DNA from: Nemertoderma westbladi | Lineage: Eukaryota > Xenacoelomorpha > Nemertodermatida > Nemertodermatidae | Direction of reading: 5' to 3' | Assembly (NCBI GenBank): GCA_032718475.1 | Contig: JAUCBJ010000775.1 | Span: 1 to 48,396 of the forward strand | Length of the DNA: 48,396 nt | Part shown: one piece after another, positions 32,101 to 40,389 of the stretch | How positions within the stretch are numbered: the first letter of the stretch is position 1 | Layout: each line of letters opens with the position of its first letter | Position numbers and translations under genes: made by a program | Notes under the pieces: generated by a model | What the model saw: only the letters and a program-made list of their open reading frames with translations | The model's database searches: none | What the model was told of the DNA's origin: nothing

Positions 32101-33823
32101 TTTGTGTGTTATATATTATATCGGCATTATATTGTTTGTTGTTTCAATTTAGGACAGCGTAAATTATCTTAAGGGGATTCGAGAAGACGCGATAAAAAGA
32201 AGAACCGATAAATATACCATAACAGGAGAGGTCATTGGCTACGATGATGACGGCAATCCAATACAACATTCAGTAACAATTGATAACACTAAGGTAACAA
32301 ACAAAAGTTATTGGCAGAGAGGGGGCGAGCCGTATTAGTGAGCTGGGGGCACCGAATCTGGGTGTCTATATATTATATATACTTAAAAGCCATTTCCTTA
32401 ACTGGTGACTGACTATACGGTATAGTGCTGGTATAGTTTATACTTCCACTTTTCTCAACTGTTGACCAGATCTTGCACTTTTTTAACTAGTGACTCGATA
32501 ATTTGCACTTTTCTTAACTATTTGCTCTATACTACTTCCACTTTTTTTAACTGGTTTATCTAGACTTGACTTTTTTTAACTGGTCTGTAGTTCCCACTTT
32601 TCTTAACCTTTTTCTCTTACTTGTACTTTTCTTAACTGGCGACTCTATACTTGTACTTTTCTTAACTGGCGACTCTATACTTGTACTTTTCTTAACTGGT
32701 GTATGGCTGGTGGTTTCTAATTCTCGTCCTTAAGGCACCGAAGGTTACTTCGTACTGTTTCATTTCTGCAGTAGAATCGATGACCTGATTTAACTAAATT
32801 ATTAATTTACTTTACCAGAACTCTGGGGACGCTGAAGAAGATAGTGGTGAGGATGACAGTGTGGAAGACTTGGATATAGAAGGCGGTGGAGGGGATATAT
32901 CGTCCGATTGCAAACCAAGTCAACCATGTACTTCTCTGTCGGAGGATTTACAGAAAGTAAGACCTATTAACTAATTTATGAGTATTAATCTTTGTAATCT
33001 TACTTTGGCTGTACTTAGTAGCAAGTGTGAAACGATACATCTCTCAAAACTTGTGTGTAAGCATCAAAAAATAACCATATATGGGTCATGATGTAATTGC
33101 AAAATCGAATAATCAAACTAAATCGTCTTAATTAACAATAATGACTAAAATTCTTCTCAATGTTAAAAGATTTTTGTATCGAATAATTCGAAACATTTTC
33201 CGATGGCCACAAACTTTCAGTTATATTGTAGTTAATCACCGTTTTGGGACCATCGAAATACCGAATATTTATATTTTCATTTATTTAAGATTGATATCGA
33301 CGACCTGCCAGACTTGGAAGATGTCGACGTTTCGGAACAACTAGAAGAAGAAGCCAACTCTATATTAAACATTAAACCACGGAAAATGTTCATTGAGGAA
33401 GTTGACGATAGAGATACAGTTGATAAACCGTCTAACCGGAAGCCTTTAATCGAGGAAATTAATGACTTCCCCATTGATCCTAAGGCGCCCGTGATTGAAG
33501 TTATAGATGATGTTTCAGATATAATTAAGACTCCGTTGGATGATGTTAAGGATGAGTTAACAGGGGTAAACAACAACCCGTTAGATATCGACGTCACAGG
33601 CGTTTTACAAGTTGATACAGAACCATCCGCTGAGCCTCTAGATAACATTTCCGATGACATTGTTTTACATCAGCTCGAGAAAAATACGATTAGTGATTCT
33701 GTGGATATAACCTGTATAGGTAACGATGGAGATGAGGTTCTTCTGGATGTAACAGACGTTATTATTGATGGTGTGGTGAACAATAAAAGCGATACTGCTG
33801 ATGATCTAGACATATTAGAATAA
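16833..33823 (+). CDS. DNAAF1: DNAAF1 (LRRC50), dynein axonemal assembly factor 1; eight coding exons
   Basis: A cytoplasmic leucine-rich-repeat protein needed to preassemble outer and inner dynein arms before they enter motile cilia; loss in humans causes primary ciliary dyskinesia. The spliced ORF joins 16833-17139, 17377-17518, 19019-19148, 24436-24623, 31117-31258, 32153-32293, 32819-32956 and 33290-33823. It is 1722 nt, or 573 aa plus stop, with every junction GT-AG and in frame. Residues about 70-103 ([17 protein letters not shown]...LYLHFKG) match the conserved N-terminal block. Residues 103-250 are SDS22-type LRRs ([59 protein letters not shown]). The LRR cap [24 protein letters not shown] is diagnostic. 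An acidic tail follows, shorter than in human (725 aa). An in-frame TAA at 16818-16820 supports the chosen ATG. Introns 3 and 4 are enlarged by LINE insertions. Confidence 0.95.
17377..17518 (+). CDS. DNAAF1: DNAAF1 exon 2
   Basis: Acceptor TTTACTTTCCAG. Encodes [17 protein letters not shown] to QQNIID and two bases of a Lys codon, covering the first two LRRs. Donor GATAA/GTATG. No stop in the chosen frame, and phase agrees with both neighbours. Confidence 0.93.
17692..18390. repeat. 24-bp minisatellite in DNAAF1 intron 2
   Basis: About 28 tandem copies of CCGATACATGTTACACGTACCGCA-like units. The first two repeats form a longer unit of about 65 bp (with ACCTCACCGGTTGCACGTAAATACC). Higher-order duplication is also visible: the run near 18040-18140 reappears near 18230-18350 with the same variant positions. 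Because the period is a multiple of three, several frames stay open; none is a gene. Confidence 0.95.
18480..18860. repeat. 52-bp minisatellite in DNAAF1 intron 2
   Basis: Six to seven units of about 52 bp with the order TTGCAGGGTTTATAAATTTA, TTGTATTGAAGGGTCAGGGT, AGATAAATTATA. Units differ at GAAGGG/AAAGGG. It lies about 100 bp after the 24-bp array and about 160 bp before exon 3. Confidence 0.92.
19019..19148 (+). CDS. DNAAF1: DNAAF1 exon 3
   Basis: Acceptor AAAATTTTAG. Encodes [20 protein letters not shown] to ISHNKLK, two more LRRs. Donor TTAAAG/GTATGT, phase 0. Confidence 0.93.
19257..19366. repeat. Fold-back repeat in DNAAF1 intron 3
   Basis: The left arm 19257-19283 (GGGTCTAATCTAAGAAATTTTG at its core) is nearly the reverse complement of 19340-19366. 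In the loop sits a second perfect hairpin, ATTGGCCC-TTC-GGGCCAAT, at 19303-19321. It could be a tiny MITE or a decayed one; no target duplication is evident. Confidence 0.6.
19528..19726 (+). repeat. Poly-G tracts in DNAAF1 intron 3
   Basis: G11 at 19528-19538 and G21 at 19706-19726 on the sense strand, both preceded by CCCGG-type words. They are prone to G-quadruplex formation and to length errors in sequencing. Confidence 0.9.
19915..20332 (+). repeat. Repeat family A, copy 2
   Basis: Same family and orientation as 3825-4404, in DNAAF1 intron 3. The internal duplication seen in copy 1 is absent here, so this is the simpler form. It ends about 25 bp before the start of the sense LINE copy. 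Confidence 0.6.
20356..23838 (+). mobile_element. Non-LTR retrotransposon (LINE), copy 1, sense, 3' end missing
   Basis: The 5' edge (GTCAGGTCAGGTATTCTAGG) is shared exactly with the full-length antisense copy at 25963-29731. It has about 490 bp of 5' UTR and then one long ORF. Homology stops at 23838 after CTAGAACAA, within the region encoding the C-terminal domain, so the last about 80 codons and the 3' UTR/tail are gone. Because LINEs normally lose 5' rather than 3' sequence, the loss points to a later deletion or recombination. It sits in intron 3 of DNAAF1. Confidence 0.9.
20842..23892 (+). CDS. LINE endonuclease-reverse transcriptase ORF (copy 1), C-terminus replaced
   Basis: A single ORF encodes an AP-type endonuclease and a reverse transcriptase, which nick the target and copy the element RNA. 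Numbered from the ATG at 20842: EN motifs GVQEHRM (Glu about 132), FLGDFNASL (about 247-255) and SDHRLIV (about 337); RT motifs [52 protein letters not shown] (about 703) and DLDFADDL (active site FADD, about 817). The frame is open throughout. I chose MDYISNAEV as start because upstream the two LINE copies read in different frames. After LTLEQ the last about 18 residues come from unrelated intron DNA. The protein looks like the RTE-like group, but clade needs phylogeny. Confidence 0.88.
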   Translation: MDYISNAEVRPLEANGITGHNRPHRRQLTPDRLPVSPPTGERAANNSLSPFPDDLSGPNPGSPGRPDCDGERDSGVGGYSHVPPRPTKPLVNLRQVTRLASVNTLTLGSPMRQGELTALADKLSLSAVGVQEHRMQTGQTDEVLIKDMGGGWRLALASADDSGNGGIGLLMNPTAHAALDKIDQISNRIIRCHFSCSGRLAKKFPKVVLIVCYSPTSVASVEEVENFYHNLQAATDGVDQHAFLTFLGDFNASLHQSPTSPWVYSNSVNRNSVHLQDFISGNGLFSAGTQFKKRTGKLWTHSGPSGHKSQIDHILFRRKYRSSIQDCIAFTLRPFSSDHRLIVAKVRLSLRASRTTKSALPRHDWSSLLQQPSVRSSFTLQLSNRYEALASEAADHCEGYTAFTEAVKLAAAETVPVYPRNRKRAPWTDNKIQKCRNDLHKAQKQSRLKQTTAAKNAVKAASRSLNRQYSVNLQELINQQVDAINDADDSRQSSQAWKSINLLTGRKSQPTTKVKAESPADRLNGWKAHFEKLLNNDRVLPDNFIEVKVSESVLPDIPIGDISFAEVKAAAKSIKTNRASGVDGVPPEVFKIPECLKLIYPIIVDMYRTTRVPQEMKTNKLVPVPKKGNLTLYGSFRGISLISIAAKLYNRILLNRIRDPIERLLRGNQNGFRKGRGTMEPILALRRIIEELSKKKDRHLAVIFVDFFKAFDSVSRSRMFSILSLYGIPDEIIAAIRSVYDGSTTFVSTVDGDTEPFEVLWGVLQGDTLAPFLFIIVVDYVLRMSLDHHNDDGVMITPPTGSRSRGNPAKYLTDLDFADDLGVLSESLEGAQRLLSSLEHAASSVGLFINSRKTKILTVNFESPQQVSDRMSISSKDGMLEHVDDFCYLGSWIRKSGEDLRIRKGKAWAALNRLSRIWKSPRINRKLKVRLFRAAVVPVLLYGSPCWALTAEDTKSLDGTFTRMLRRVHCVKYNAHISNQTLYNIGGVSLVPPSLTLEQLTIENCCINLQIREKQI
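23893..24435 (+). other. DNAAF1: End of DNAAF1 intron 3
   Basis: Unassigned AT-rich intron sequence between the LINE break and exon 4. A short degenerate (ATGAATGT)n tract lies near 24115-24150. The exon 4 acceptor TTTTTCTCGCTTTCAG ends at 24435. Confidence 0.5.
24436..24623 (+). CDS. DNAAF1: DNAAF1 exon 4
   Basis: Encodes [20 protein letters not shown] to [12 protein letters not shown], the last LRRs. IPNYRKT is a hallmark of the family. Donor ATTAA/GTAAGC. The exon is 188 nt, not a multiple of three, so skipping it would shift the frame. It is flanked by the two inverted LINE copies. Confidence 0.94.
24624..25760 (+). other. DNAAF1: Start of DNAAF1 intron 4, AT-rich
   Basis: No gene or clear element. 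Short inverted words such as GCGATAATCGC (near 25090) and a TTTTTTTCCC(C/G)-GGGAAAAAAA inverted pair (about 25455-25520) are present. TTCTAGAAC-like palindromes recur near 25680-25750. Confidence 0.4.
25761..25925. repeat. Degenerate interstitial telomere-like tract
   Basis: AACCCTAACCCTAACCC followed by variants (AACCCGAACTCTATCCCT, ATCCCTAACACTAACCC, AACCATAAACAC). The base unit CCCTAA is the complement of the metazoan telomere repeat TTAGGG. It lies in intron 4, about 25 bp from the target duplication at the 3' end of the antisense LINE. Confidence 0.75.
25963..29731 (-). mobile_element. Non-LTR retrotransposon (LINE), copy 2, full length, antisense in DNAAF1 intron 4
   Basis: An 11-bp target duplication ATTTTATATAC flanks it (25952-25962 and 29732-29742). 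This defines a 3769-bp element reading leftward: 5' end GTCAGGTCAGG near 29730, about 485 bp of 5' UTR, ORF, 3' UTR, and a (TAG)n tail at about 25963-25974. It is almost identical by eye to copy 1 over their shared part and carries the complete 3' end that copy 1 lacks. Confidence 0.93.
26004..29245 (-). pseudogene. LINE EN-RT ORF (copy 2), broken
   Basis: It reads from MDYISNAEV at 29245 to a stop at 26004, with EN, RT (FADDL retained) and a C-terminal block absent from copy 1 ([20 protein letters not shown], then [10 protein letters not shown]). Breaks relative to copy 1: a TAA near 28172-28174 (AAA in copy 1), a TAA near 27923, a small insertion with frameshift near 27735, and a TAG near 27158. 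The copy cannot make the protein, yet its ends and target duplication are pristine, so the damage is recent. Confidence 0.9.
29743..30200 (+). other. DNAAF1: AT-rich part of DNAAF1 intron 4
   Basis: Short (AT)n and TATTATAT-type runs (near 29760 and 30010-30045) and scattered TTCTAGAAC-like words. No gene seen. Confidence 0.5.
30201..30259. repeat. (TTAA)n microsatellite
   Basis: About 59 bp of uninterrupted AATT/TTAA tetranucleotide repeat in intron 4. Confidence 0.97.
30272..30416. repeat. 15-bp minisatellite GAGAGTAAAAATATC
   Basis: About nine tandem units with single-base variants (CGAGAGTAAAACTAT, CAAGAGTAAAAATAT). It starts next to the (TTAA)n tract and ends beside the RT fragment. 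Confidence 0.9.
30434..30700 (-). pseudogene. Fragment of a second, different LINE reverse transcriptase
   Basis: The minus-strand reading contains [20 protein letters not shown] followed by [14 protein letters not shown] and [14 protein letters not shown]. That is the RT catalytic YADD, then the thumb-side TK-V-FR and F-GG blocks. The sequence is unlike the FADD element at 20.4 and 26 kb, so it is another family. There is no start, and both sides are truncated. Confidence 0.7.
31117..31258 (+). CDS. DNAAF1: DNAAF1 exon 5
   Basis: Acceptor ATGTTTTCAG. Encodes [20 protein letters not shown] to the basic, charged DKERQKTM. It contains the LRR cap that best identifies the gene. Donor ACAATG/GTAAGC. 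Confidence 0.95.
31259..32152 (+). other. DNAAF1: DNAAF1 intron 5
   Basis: 894 bp without recognisable elements. Small open frames on both strands have no family features and are taken as chance. Confidence 0.6.
32153..32293 (+). CDS. DNAAF1: DNAAF1 exon 6
   Basis: Acceptor GTTTCAATTTAG. Encodes [20 protein letters not shown] to HSVTIDNTK, 47 codons, phase 0 at both ends. A helical charged segment follows the LRR cap. Donor ACTAAG/GTAACA. Confidence 0.88.
32400..32710. repeat. 30-bp minisatellite in DNAAF1 intron 6
   Basis: Degenerate units of CTTGTACTTTTCTTAACTGG plus CGACTCTATA. The last three are nearly perfect (32627-32700), earlier ones diverged, suggesting recent expansion at the right end. 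The repeated CTTTTCTTAAC resembles a polypyrimidine tract. Confidence 0.85.
32819..32956 (+). CDS. DNAAF1: DNAAF1 exon 7
   Basis: Acceptor ATTTACTTTACCAG. Encodes 46 codons of acidic Gly/Asp/Glu/Ser-rich sequence ([19 protein letters not shown] to SLSEDLQK). Low complexity means support rests on splice sites, phase and composition rather than conservation. Confidence 0.8.
33290..33823 (+). CDS. DNAAF1: DNAAF1 exon 8 (terminal)
   Basis: Acceptor TTTATTTAAG. Encodes [38 protein letters not shown] and a long acidic tail to the stop TAA at 33821-33823. The LPDLEDVDV and KPRKMFIEE-like segments fit the family's conserved C-terminal motifs. Final length 573 aa. Confidence 0.88.
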   Translation: MDIDDLPDLEDVDVSEQLEEEANSILNIKPRKMFIEEVDDRDTVDKPSNRKPLIEEINDFPIDPKAPVIEVIDDVSDIIKTPLDDVKDELTGVNNNPLDIDVTGVLQVDTEPSAEPLDNISDDIVLHQLEKNTISDSVDITCIGNDGDEVLLDVTDVIIDGVVNNKSDTADDLDILE

Positions 33824-33895
33824 TTTTTTATGGTTATATTTATCTTCTCTGTAATAATATTGTAAATAATAATTGTTCGTGTTGTTTGTTAATTG

Positions 33896-34366
33896 ATTAA
33901 AACTGTTTTTTTTCTGGGCGGTCCAATTAGTTTATTTTTACTGTGAATGTCTCTCCAATGTTGGCTCGATCTGTCAGTCAGTGTGTTTTAAATTAATTTA
34001 TCAAACAACTGAATTTTTTTAAATTCCTCACATGCATGCCCTGGTAGAGTACACATTACAAGTATATTTATGTATATTATTATTTTTCTTAAATACTTCT
34101 AATTTTATAACGAGGTCAATTAAAAAATTATCTATTTCTTTTTTTCATTTTGTTTTCAGAATTCTTATGGAAATTTGAAAATGTATTATCTCCCTCTAGT
34201 GGCGAGTAGCGCCCTTAATATTTCTCCACTTTATTTGAAATGAACCTTTTCGCATTCAGCACCAGCGTCTCTACAAACCTATTGGTTTGATAATATTTAA
34301 TTAATTAATTTTAATTATAGTCATTTGGGGTATAAAAAAAACAATTTTCCGTTTTGTGTCAATAAA
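33896..34366 (+). promoter_or_regulatory. DNAAF1: Candidate polyadenylation signals of DNAAF1
   Basis: ATTAAA at 33896-33901 is followed by a T-rich and GT-containing stretch (CTGTTTTTTTTCTGGGCGG). A canonical AATAAA lies at 34361-34366. Which one is used cannot be told from sequence. Confidence 0.4.
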
Positions 34367-34689
34367 ATTGTTAATATTCCATGGATTTAAATAAATTTGG
34401 TATTGTCTGAAAACTAATCAAAAATGTAATTTAATGATCATCAAACAATATCACAGAACATATATTTAAAGAAATTCTGCTAAAAAAAAGATGTTTTTTC
34501 ACAGTGTTCAACAGTTTCAAGTGTGGAATCATCACAGCTCAGTAGTGTAGTAGTCCTACCTAACTGACAAATCTGATACCTCTGTTATAAATCACGCAAC
34601 AACCGAAGGATCAGGCCGCTTATCTGACATGGATTTCGGTGATTGATGCGGATAGAAACTACTCTGTGTTGAAACGGTTGATTGAAAAT

Positions 34690-35130
34690 TCGATCTACTA
34701 CTATAATAGGCTGCATTGAAGCTGCACATTGAGATGTATGCTGACTTAACAAAAATATTTTTGCCAATGCAGCGCGCATTAAGAATACTGTGTCGGCTTA
34801 TCGACAAATTTGCGCCGCCACAACTCCCTATCACCCATGACATTTGCTAGATCATCCGCATCTTCATGGCCAGTGTCCTTTAAGAGGCGTCTCAAGAAAG
34901 TCATGGGCTGTCCACCATGCTTATTCACTCCATGAGGCTGCCAAAGTACAAGATTATGCACTGGCTGGTCCTCACGGCGAAAGCAATCTCCTGCAAAGCG
35001 GAGGCGGCTTTATTTGTGTGTCAAGCTTGGGGGAACAAAATAGACATCTCCATTAGTGTCTGGTTGGAGATGACTCAGTACCGTCGTTGACACAGTTCCG
35101 TTGACACAGTACCGACGAAGCATTCGATCA
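34690..35130 (-). mobile_element. Non-LTR retrotransposon (LINE), copy 3, 5'-truncated
   Basis: It matches the 3' end of copy 2 in the same (minus) orientation. The C-terminal block [16 protein letters not shown] to [17 protein letters not shown] is readable at 34779-34961, followed by a diverged 3' UTR and a (TAG)-like tail near 34693-34710. The match fades between 35040 and 35130. It is more diverged than copies 1 and 2, so it is older. Confidence 0.85.
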
Positions 35131-37060
35131 AACGCGAATCATGCAGTCTTGGAATCCGGCTTGGGTAGTTGTTTAGATCGTGTACCCCCCCCCCCCCCCC
35201 CGCAGCTGCTATTTATTTAAAGATACATGAGGAAAGGAGATACAATCTAACAACATATGCGAAAATGTTCTGACCAGTACAATAGTGTGGTCCTACGTGG
35301 TTCCCATACCGGGCTGCCAGGGTCACCGGATCTGGCGACTGGTTTCTAATCTTAGCCTCGTGCTGCGCGAAGGCCTTGTTGTTCTATCACACGCAACCTT
35401 TGAAACCTGTAACCTCGTATATATAAGGTATTCACAGATTATTATACTTTTAGCCACCTCAGGCATGCTGAGTTCAGTCTTATATTGTTCAACAGAGTGT
35501 GAAACGGCTGGAATCACCCTGTTTTTTTTTACCCCACACACACATTTTAGGTGGGTAAAAAACGCTGTTACAGAGCGAACTGGTTGGAATGATACAATGA
35601 GACCATTTGTGTTTGAAAGAGCATTGACATTTTAGTATTAAGGGAATTGAGACACTACGGTGAATTCGAAGCACCCAATAGAATTCATGGTTTGGAAATA
35701 CTGTGGTTGGAACCCTCCACCAACCAAAATAATAACAACTTGAAATCAGCTGGTTAACGACTTCTTATTGTAGGCTGAGGTGATTTGATTGGATACTGGC
35801 TAAGCCAATAAAAAACGCTCTTTCAAATGGTAGTAATATCACTCTCTCACGTTTAAGTGAATTTGAGTTATACAGTGTTTTTTTATACCCCCCAAAGCGG
35901 TCTGTTTTTTTTTTTACCCCCAATGACTATAATTAAAATAGCAATAATATTTTATAAAATAAATTATTTATTATATATATATAGTTATTAATTTATAAAA
36001 TATCAATTTTTTTCAAATTACTCGAAACCTTTTTTTAAGATATTTTAACACCTTTCAAAAATGAGGCAAAAATGTCCAAGTTCGAAAAATGGCGAACGAG
36101 TAGTAATATTCAAAATCACATTCCGAGATAATATATAGCTCAATAACTAAAAGAGATGAGAGAGTCGTTTTAAAATTTGAACTCCTCGTTAAATTAAGCT
36201 CGAGTTAAATAAAAAAATCTGTAAATTTTGACCCAAGGAGGGGGGACCCCGATCTCGCCGCAATTTTATTTTCTTAAGAAGCTCTTGAATGCTAATTTGG
36301 TTGGTTAGATATTATGGCTGCGGCTCATATAAATGTATTAAATTGCGTTTCTGGAATTGCTGTTATGTTGTTGCTAAATGAATTTCAGATTTGGGCCAAT
36401 CCATTGAATAGTATTACTGGGCCCTCTACTAAATTTCCATATATTATACACGAGCTGGGGTTTTTATTATTGCGCCTATGGCGCCTATCGGTTTATATCC
36501 ATTTTTGAGCCCAGAGGGAAGGGAGTAGCCGACATGCCAGGGACCTTACAATCGGGATACTGTCTTAAACCCGGACCGAACTGGTTTCTAACAACCTATG
36601 TCAGCTGTTAGGAAAATGTATAACAGGATACTTGGCAGCTGTTTACTACACCATTAGGCAGCAGATATGGGGAGGACGCTGATCAGTCTGCAGTTCTCCA
36701 GTCTATAGTTAGGGGGCGAACTGTTGGCCAGAGAATTCCTTCTCCCATTTCGTTGTTTATAATGCTTTTTTGCTAATTTAGGCCCATTTTAATTCTTTCG
36801 ACGGCAGCGATCTAAAAGTACATACTAAACTACAGTAGACCTCTAGGTTGTGTTTGCGAGGATGACTGACTGTTTTACCCTTCTCCCACATGTTATTGTT
36901 TGTAATGCTTAGGAAGTGATATTTTGACAGGTATCTACTACACCATAATATTTTTACCTTTATTATTATTACCCTTATATACCTTTATTTTGTACCGTAG
37001 TAGAGACCTGCCAAGTTTACCAACTTTATACTGCTTGTTTGCTCACTCATGTGAGGTTTT
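35131..37060. other. Unassigned DNA with a poly-C tract
   Basis: C17 at 35185-35201. No gene is recognised; the open frames near 35285 and 36314 have no family features. A block with TTCTCCCA, TTGTTTATAATGCTT and CTACTACACCATAA appears in variant form near 36640-36770 and 36880-36950, suggesting an old duplication. Confidence 0.35.
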
Positions 37061-37084
37061 TATTTGAAATGGTGAATAAGTTTA

Positions 37085-37676
37085 TCTACTAGAAAGCCGT
37101 CTTTCTAGTTACATTAATACAGTGCATTAAAATGTAATCGCCAATTTTAATGGTAAGGTATGGGCCAATTTTCAATTGGCCGCCAAAACATTTCTTCCGA
37201 GGAAGTGGAGACGACAGTAATTGTTTCATAAGATAACGCAACAAAAACGTGCTTACCATTGAACTGGGTGATTTGGCTGAGTTACTTCTCTGTGAATAAA
37301 CTAAAAATTTCACATTTTTAGGTAAAGTATGGAACATCACATGATTAACTTTATCGATTTAATTCCAGAGGATTGAAACACTGATCAAATTTAGAGAAAC
37401 CAAAAAAAATCGAAAATGGGTTTGTTTTTGATTTGCTACGCGTACATGCTCGCAAATGTTATTTTATTAGTCATAGGGAGTGTCTACATCAAACGAAACT
37501 ATTGCACACTTTCATTCACATTTTGTGCAGAGCAGGTGCATGATTTTTAATCCGACTATTTTTGAGAAACCACTATGCATTTTTTAGCACTGAAATCTCG
37601 AACTATGATAAATTTTGACCCAGAATAAGTATAAAATCGAAGCTTATATCTAATTTTTCAAAATTAGTGGGGAGGG
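37085..37676 (-). repeat. Inverted copy of the repeat at 760-1345
   Basis: Read on the minus strand it runs CCTCCCCACTAATTT, GCACCTGCTCTGCACAAAATG, CATGTACGCGTA, AACAAACCCATTTTCGATTT, GGTAAAGTATGG complement, CCAAATCACCCAGTTCAATGG, and ends with CCATTAAAATTGGCG. Only one unit of the part duplicated at 1.1-1.8 kb is present. No open frame is conserved between the copies. Confidence 0.75.
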
Positions 37677-37938
37677 TGGAGACGGTGGGGAGGGTGGATA
37701 TGGTGGGGAGAGTGGGGAGGGTGGAGACGGTGGGGACGGTGGAGAGGGTGGGGGCGGTGGGGACGGTGGGTTGGGTGAGGAGGGTGGGGACGGTGTGGAG
37801 GGTGGAGACGGTGGGGAGGGTGTGGAGAGTGGGAAGTGTGTGGAGGGTGGGGACGGTGTGGAGGGTAGGGACGGTGTGGAAGGTGGGGGCGGTGGGGACG
37901 GTGTGGAAGGTGGGGACGGTGTGGAGGGTGGGGAGACA
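37669..37938. repeat. GGGTGG(A/G)GACGGTG minisatellite
   Basis: Purine-rich tandem units of 6 and 9 bp (GGGTGG, GGGGACGGTGTGGAGGGTGG) over about 270 bp, with all Gs on the plus strand. It starts exactly where the 37-kb interspersed repeat ends (ATTAGTGGGGAGG). Pro-rich open frames on the minus strand arise from the repeat. Confidence 0.9.
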
Positions 37939-37984
37939 ATTTGTAGATTCAAAGGTGCCAACAAATTGGGTTTCAAAAAGTTTG

Positions 37985-39285
37985 GATAAATATTAAGGGA
38001 CTAGTATTGTTTTTAGCGAAATATGTAATTCCGCCATCGCCGCTAGAGGGAGACAAAACATTTCAAATTTTCATTTTTGTTGCTCTTTAGCCTCCCCCGC
38101 GTTGGCTGAACACAACATAACAGTGCTATAACATCTACCACAATTCCCCCCCCCCCCCCCCCCCCCTTTAATAAGAAAATATCATTAATTATCAACAATA
38201 TTTTTCATATTTATACCGATAATATTATAATGATTCGTGGCACGATGAATAAATATGTGGTAGGAGCTGTACAATAACATACACAAAATAGCACAGTTTC
38301 ATAAATAAAGCTAATGAGTTTAGAACTACAATGATAACACATTTTTATCAAATTAACTCTTGTGTAACGGAATTTATATGCAGTGTTGAGACGTGGACAT
38401 GGCTTCAAATCACAATAAATCCATTGTATTTTAACTTAGTCTACCCAAACATGTACCGGTACGGTATTTGCTCATTCCACGATTAAAGAGCATTATTTTA
38501 AGCCTCTTATACCTTCCCATAAGAAGGTATAGATAATATAAGTAAACAAGTATTTTTACCTTCTAAAAACCCTTGTAAATAAAGTGTTGTTGGCGACAAG
38601 TTTCGTATGTTTAGTTTTAATTCGATATAATTATTAATAAATTACGACAAAGACATCCAAATATATCTCTTTATGTGGAAGATTGCAGGTAATAAATAAA
38701 GGAAATACAATTAAACCCATAATACATAATCGGTATTCACACATACAGTACAGTATTGTAGACCTACAATATATGAATTGTAACTCTTTTGAGCCTCACA
38801 AAGAGCTGCGAAATTTTAATGTTTGATTGAAAAAAAACGGTTTCGATATTTGAAATTAATTCCTCGATATTGACCATAAAAAGTTGCTTCGGTCAAAAAA
38901 ATGTCCGCGGGAAAATAGAATTGTACCCTAGGTGCGGTATTACTTTCCCTATTGATTTAAATAATATAATTTTAATAATTTGAAATATTCAGAAAATTTA
39001 AATTATTTCTTATCAATTCTTATTCTTATCAATTATTCTTATTATCAAAGGGACGAGATTCAAGACCACACTAATTATTTTCAATTCAACAATTTAATCT
39101 AAAAAATTAATTTGCACTACTAAATGATTTAATATCGAAAAATACACCTAATTTACGCCGACATAAATAGCAGTATTTTTTCCCTTTTCGTGTAGTCCGA
39201 CAGACTAGTATGTATTCCATGAGTGTGCATTGTTATGTAATGGTGGGTGATGTCTTAAGAGTTATGTGAAAAACTTAGACACTAG
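37985..39285. other. Unassigned AT-rich DNA
   Basis: It contains C21 at 38146-38166 and a CCGCTAGAGGGAG word at 38040-38052 that also occurs, inverted, at 34190-34202. No gene is seen. Confidence 0.4.
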
Positions 39286-39375
39286 ATAAGATTTGAACCC
39301 CTGACCTGCAGTTTACTTGACCTGTCCGTGGGACTCCGGGTGATTCCCGGGCGCTACAGGCACATTACCAATACT
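39286..39375 (-). repeat. Possible tRNA-derived SINE fragment
   Basis: On the minus strand GGGGTTCAAATC (39290-39301) matches a Pol III B box (GGTTCRANNCC). It is preceded by a G+C-rich hairpin-forming stretch (CCGGGAATCACCCGG). No convincing A box, so this is tentative. Confidence 0.3.
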
Positions 39376-40380
39376 AATCACAAAGTTGCCCTGATGAAAT
39401 GCTAACAAATATTATAATATAATATTAGACAGACAGATGGATTCACACACTAATTTTATTCGAGCGGAAATTGAAAGTCGAATGTTGGAAGTTGAACCGA
39501 GCCTAAAGATTGATCCAAATTATCTTTTATCTTCCCACATACTTCCTGTATAAAGGTTTACAACAAAAGCAGAAGGAGGGAGAAGGCAATGGAATTCCAC
39601 TACAAGGACATCATTCAAAGTATAATTAATATAGTCAGCGCAAATTGAAAACTAATGTTTTATTAGGCGATGTTTTCCGATTTCATACATTACACTCCCA
39701 TGCCCATAGGCTGACCGCTACCATAATAATGTGTACCGCAAACTACTCCGTAAAAATTTATAATATATTTTCTCTGCTTGTTTCAACAACGGCAAGTTAG
39801 TACTGTGCTTTATATGCCTCTCACAACAACTTTACATAATACCATGCGGCGAATTCTGCCTTTTAATAGATAAATTAACCGAGAATATGTGGGGCGATAT
39901 GCGGGAACAGTCAAACAAACAAACAAACATCATTCAATCTAATATGTGCAATATTGTCCTTACACCGTACCGGTAGGTATGAGATGACTTAACCGCAGTA
40001 TACATCATTCTGATACATTATTAATTATTCTTTATAACGTATTATTCTGGAATTATGTTTACGCTCTACATAGTAAAAAACTGTTCAAACTATTTATTAC
40101 TACTGTAGGTATTAAATAAATATGTTGCGTTTTATACTAAATAGGTACCGCGGTATAGGCCTACTTTAGGTTTTTACTACTTTAGGTCTTTAGGACTACT
40201 CGTCGCAAATATAATCATCGTTGCGATCGGATTTTAAAGCCTTCATCTATTTTTTCTATTACCTTATTATATTTAAAATATGATAATAATGATATTATTT
40301 ATTATACACTCTCTTAGATAGGCGATATCTAGGCCGTATGTCGAGCGTAATAGTAAACTAAAGTTATTACACGATACCGA
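39376..40380. other. Unassigned AT-rich DNA
   Basis: A short (CAAA)n run lies near 39912-39930. No gene or repeat family is recognised. Confidence 0.4.
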
Positions 40381-40389
40381 AAATTTGAC

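Noticed and set aside
36314-36508. Small protein with a hydrophobic stretch
   Set aside because: 64 codons with no family resemblance, no splice context and no neighbour of related function; probably chance.
37650-37996. Proline-rich minus-strand frame and Gly/Val-rich plus-strand frame
   Set aside because: Both are readings of the GGGTGG minisatellite.
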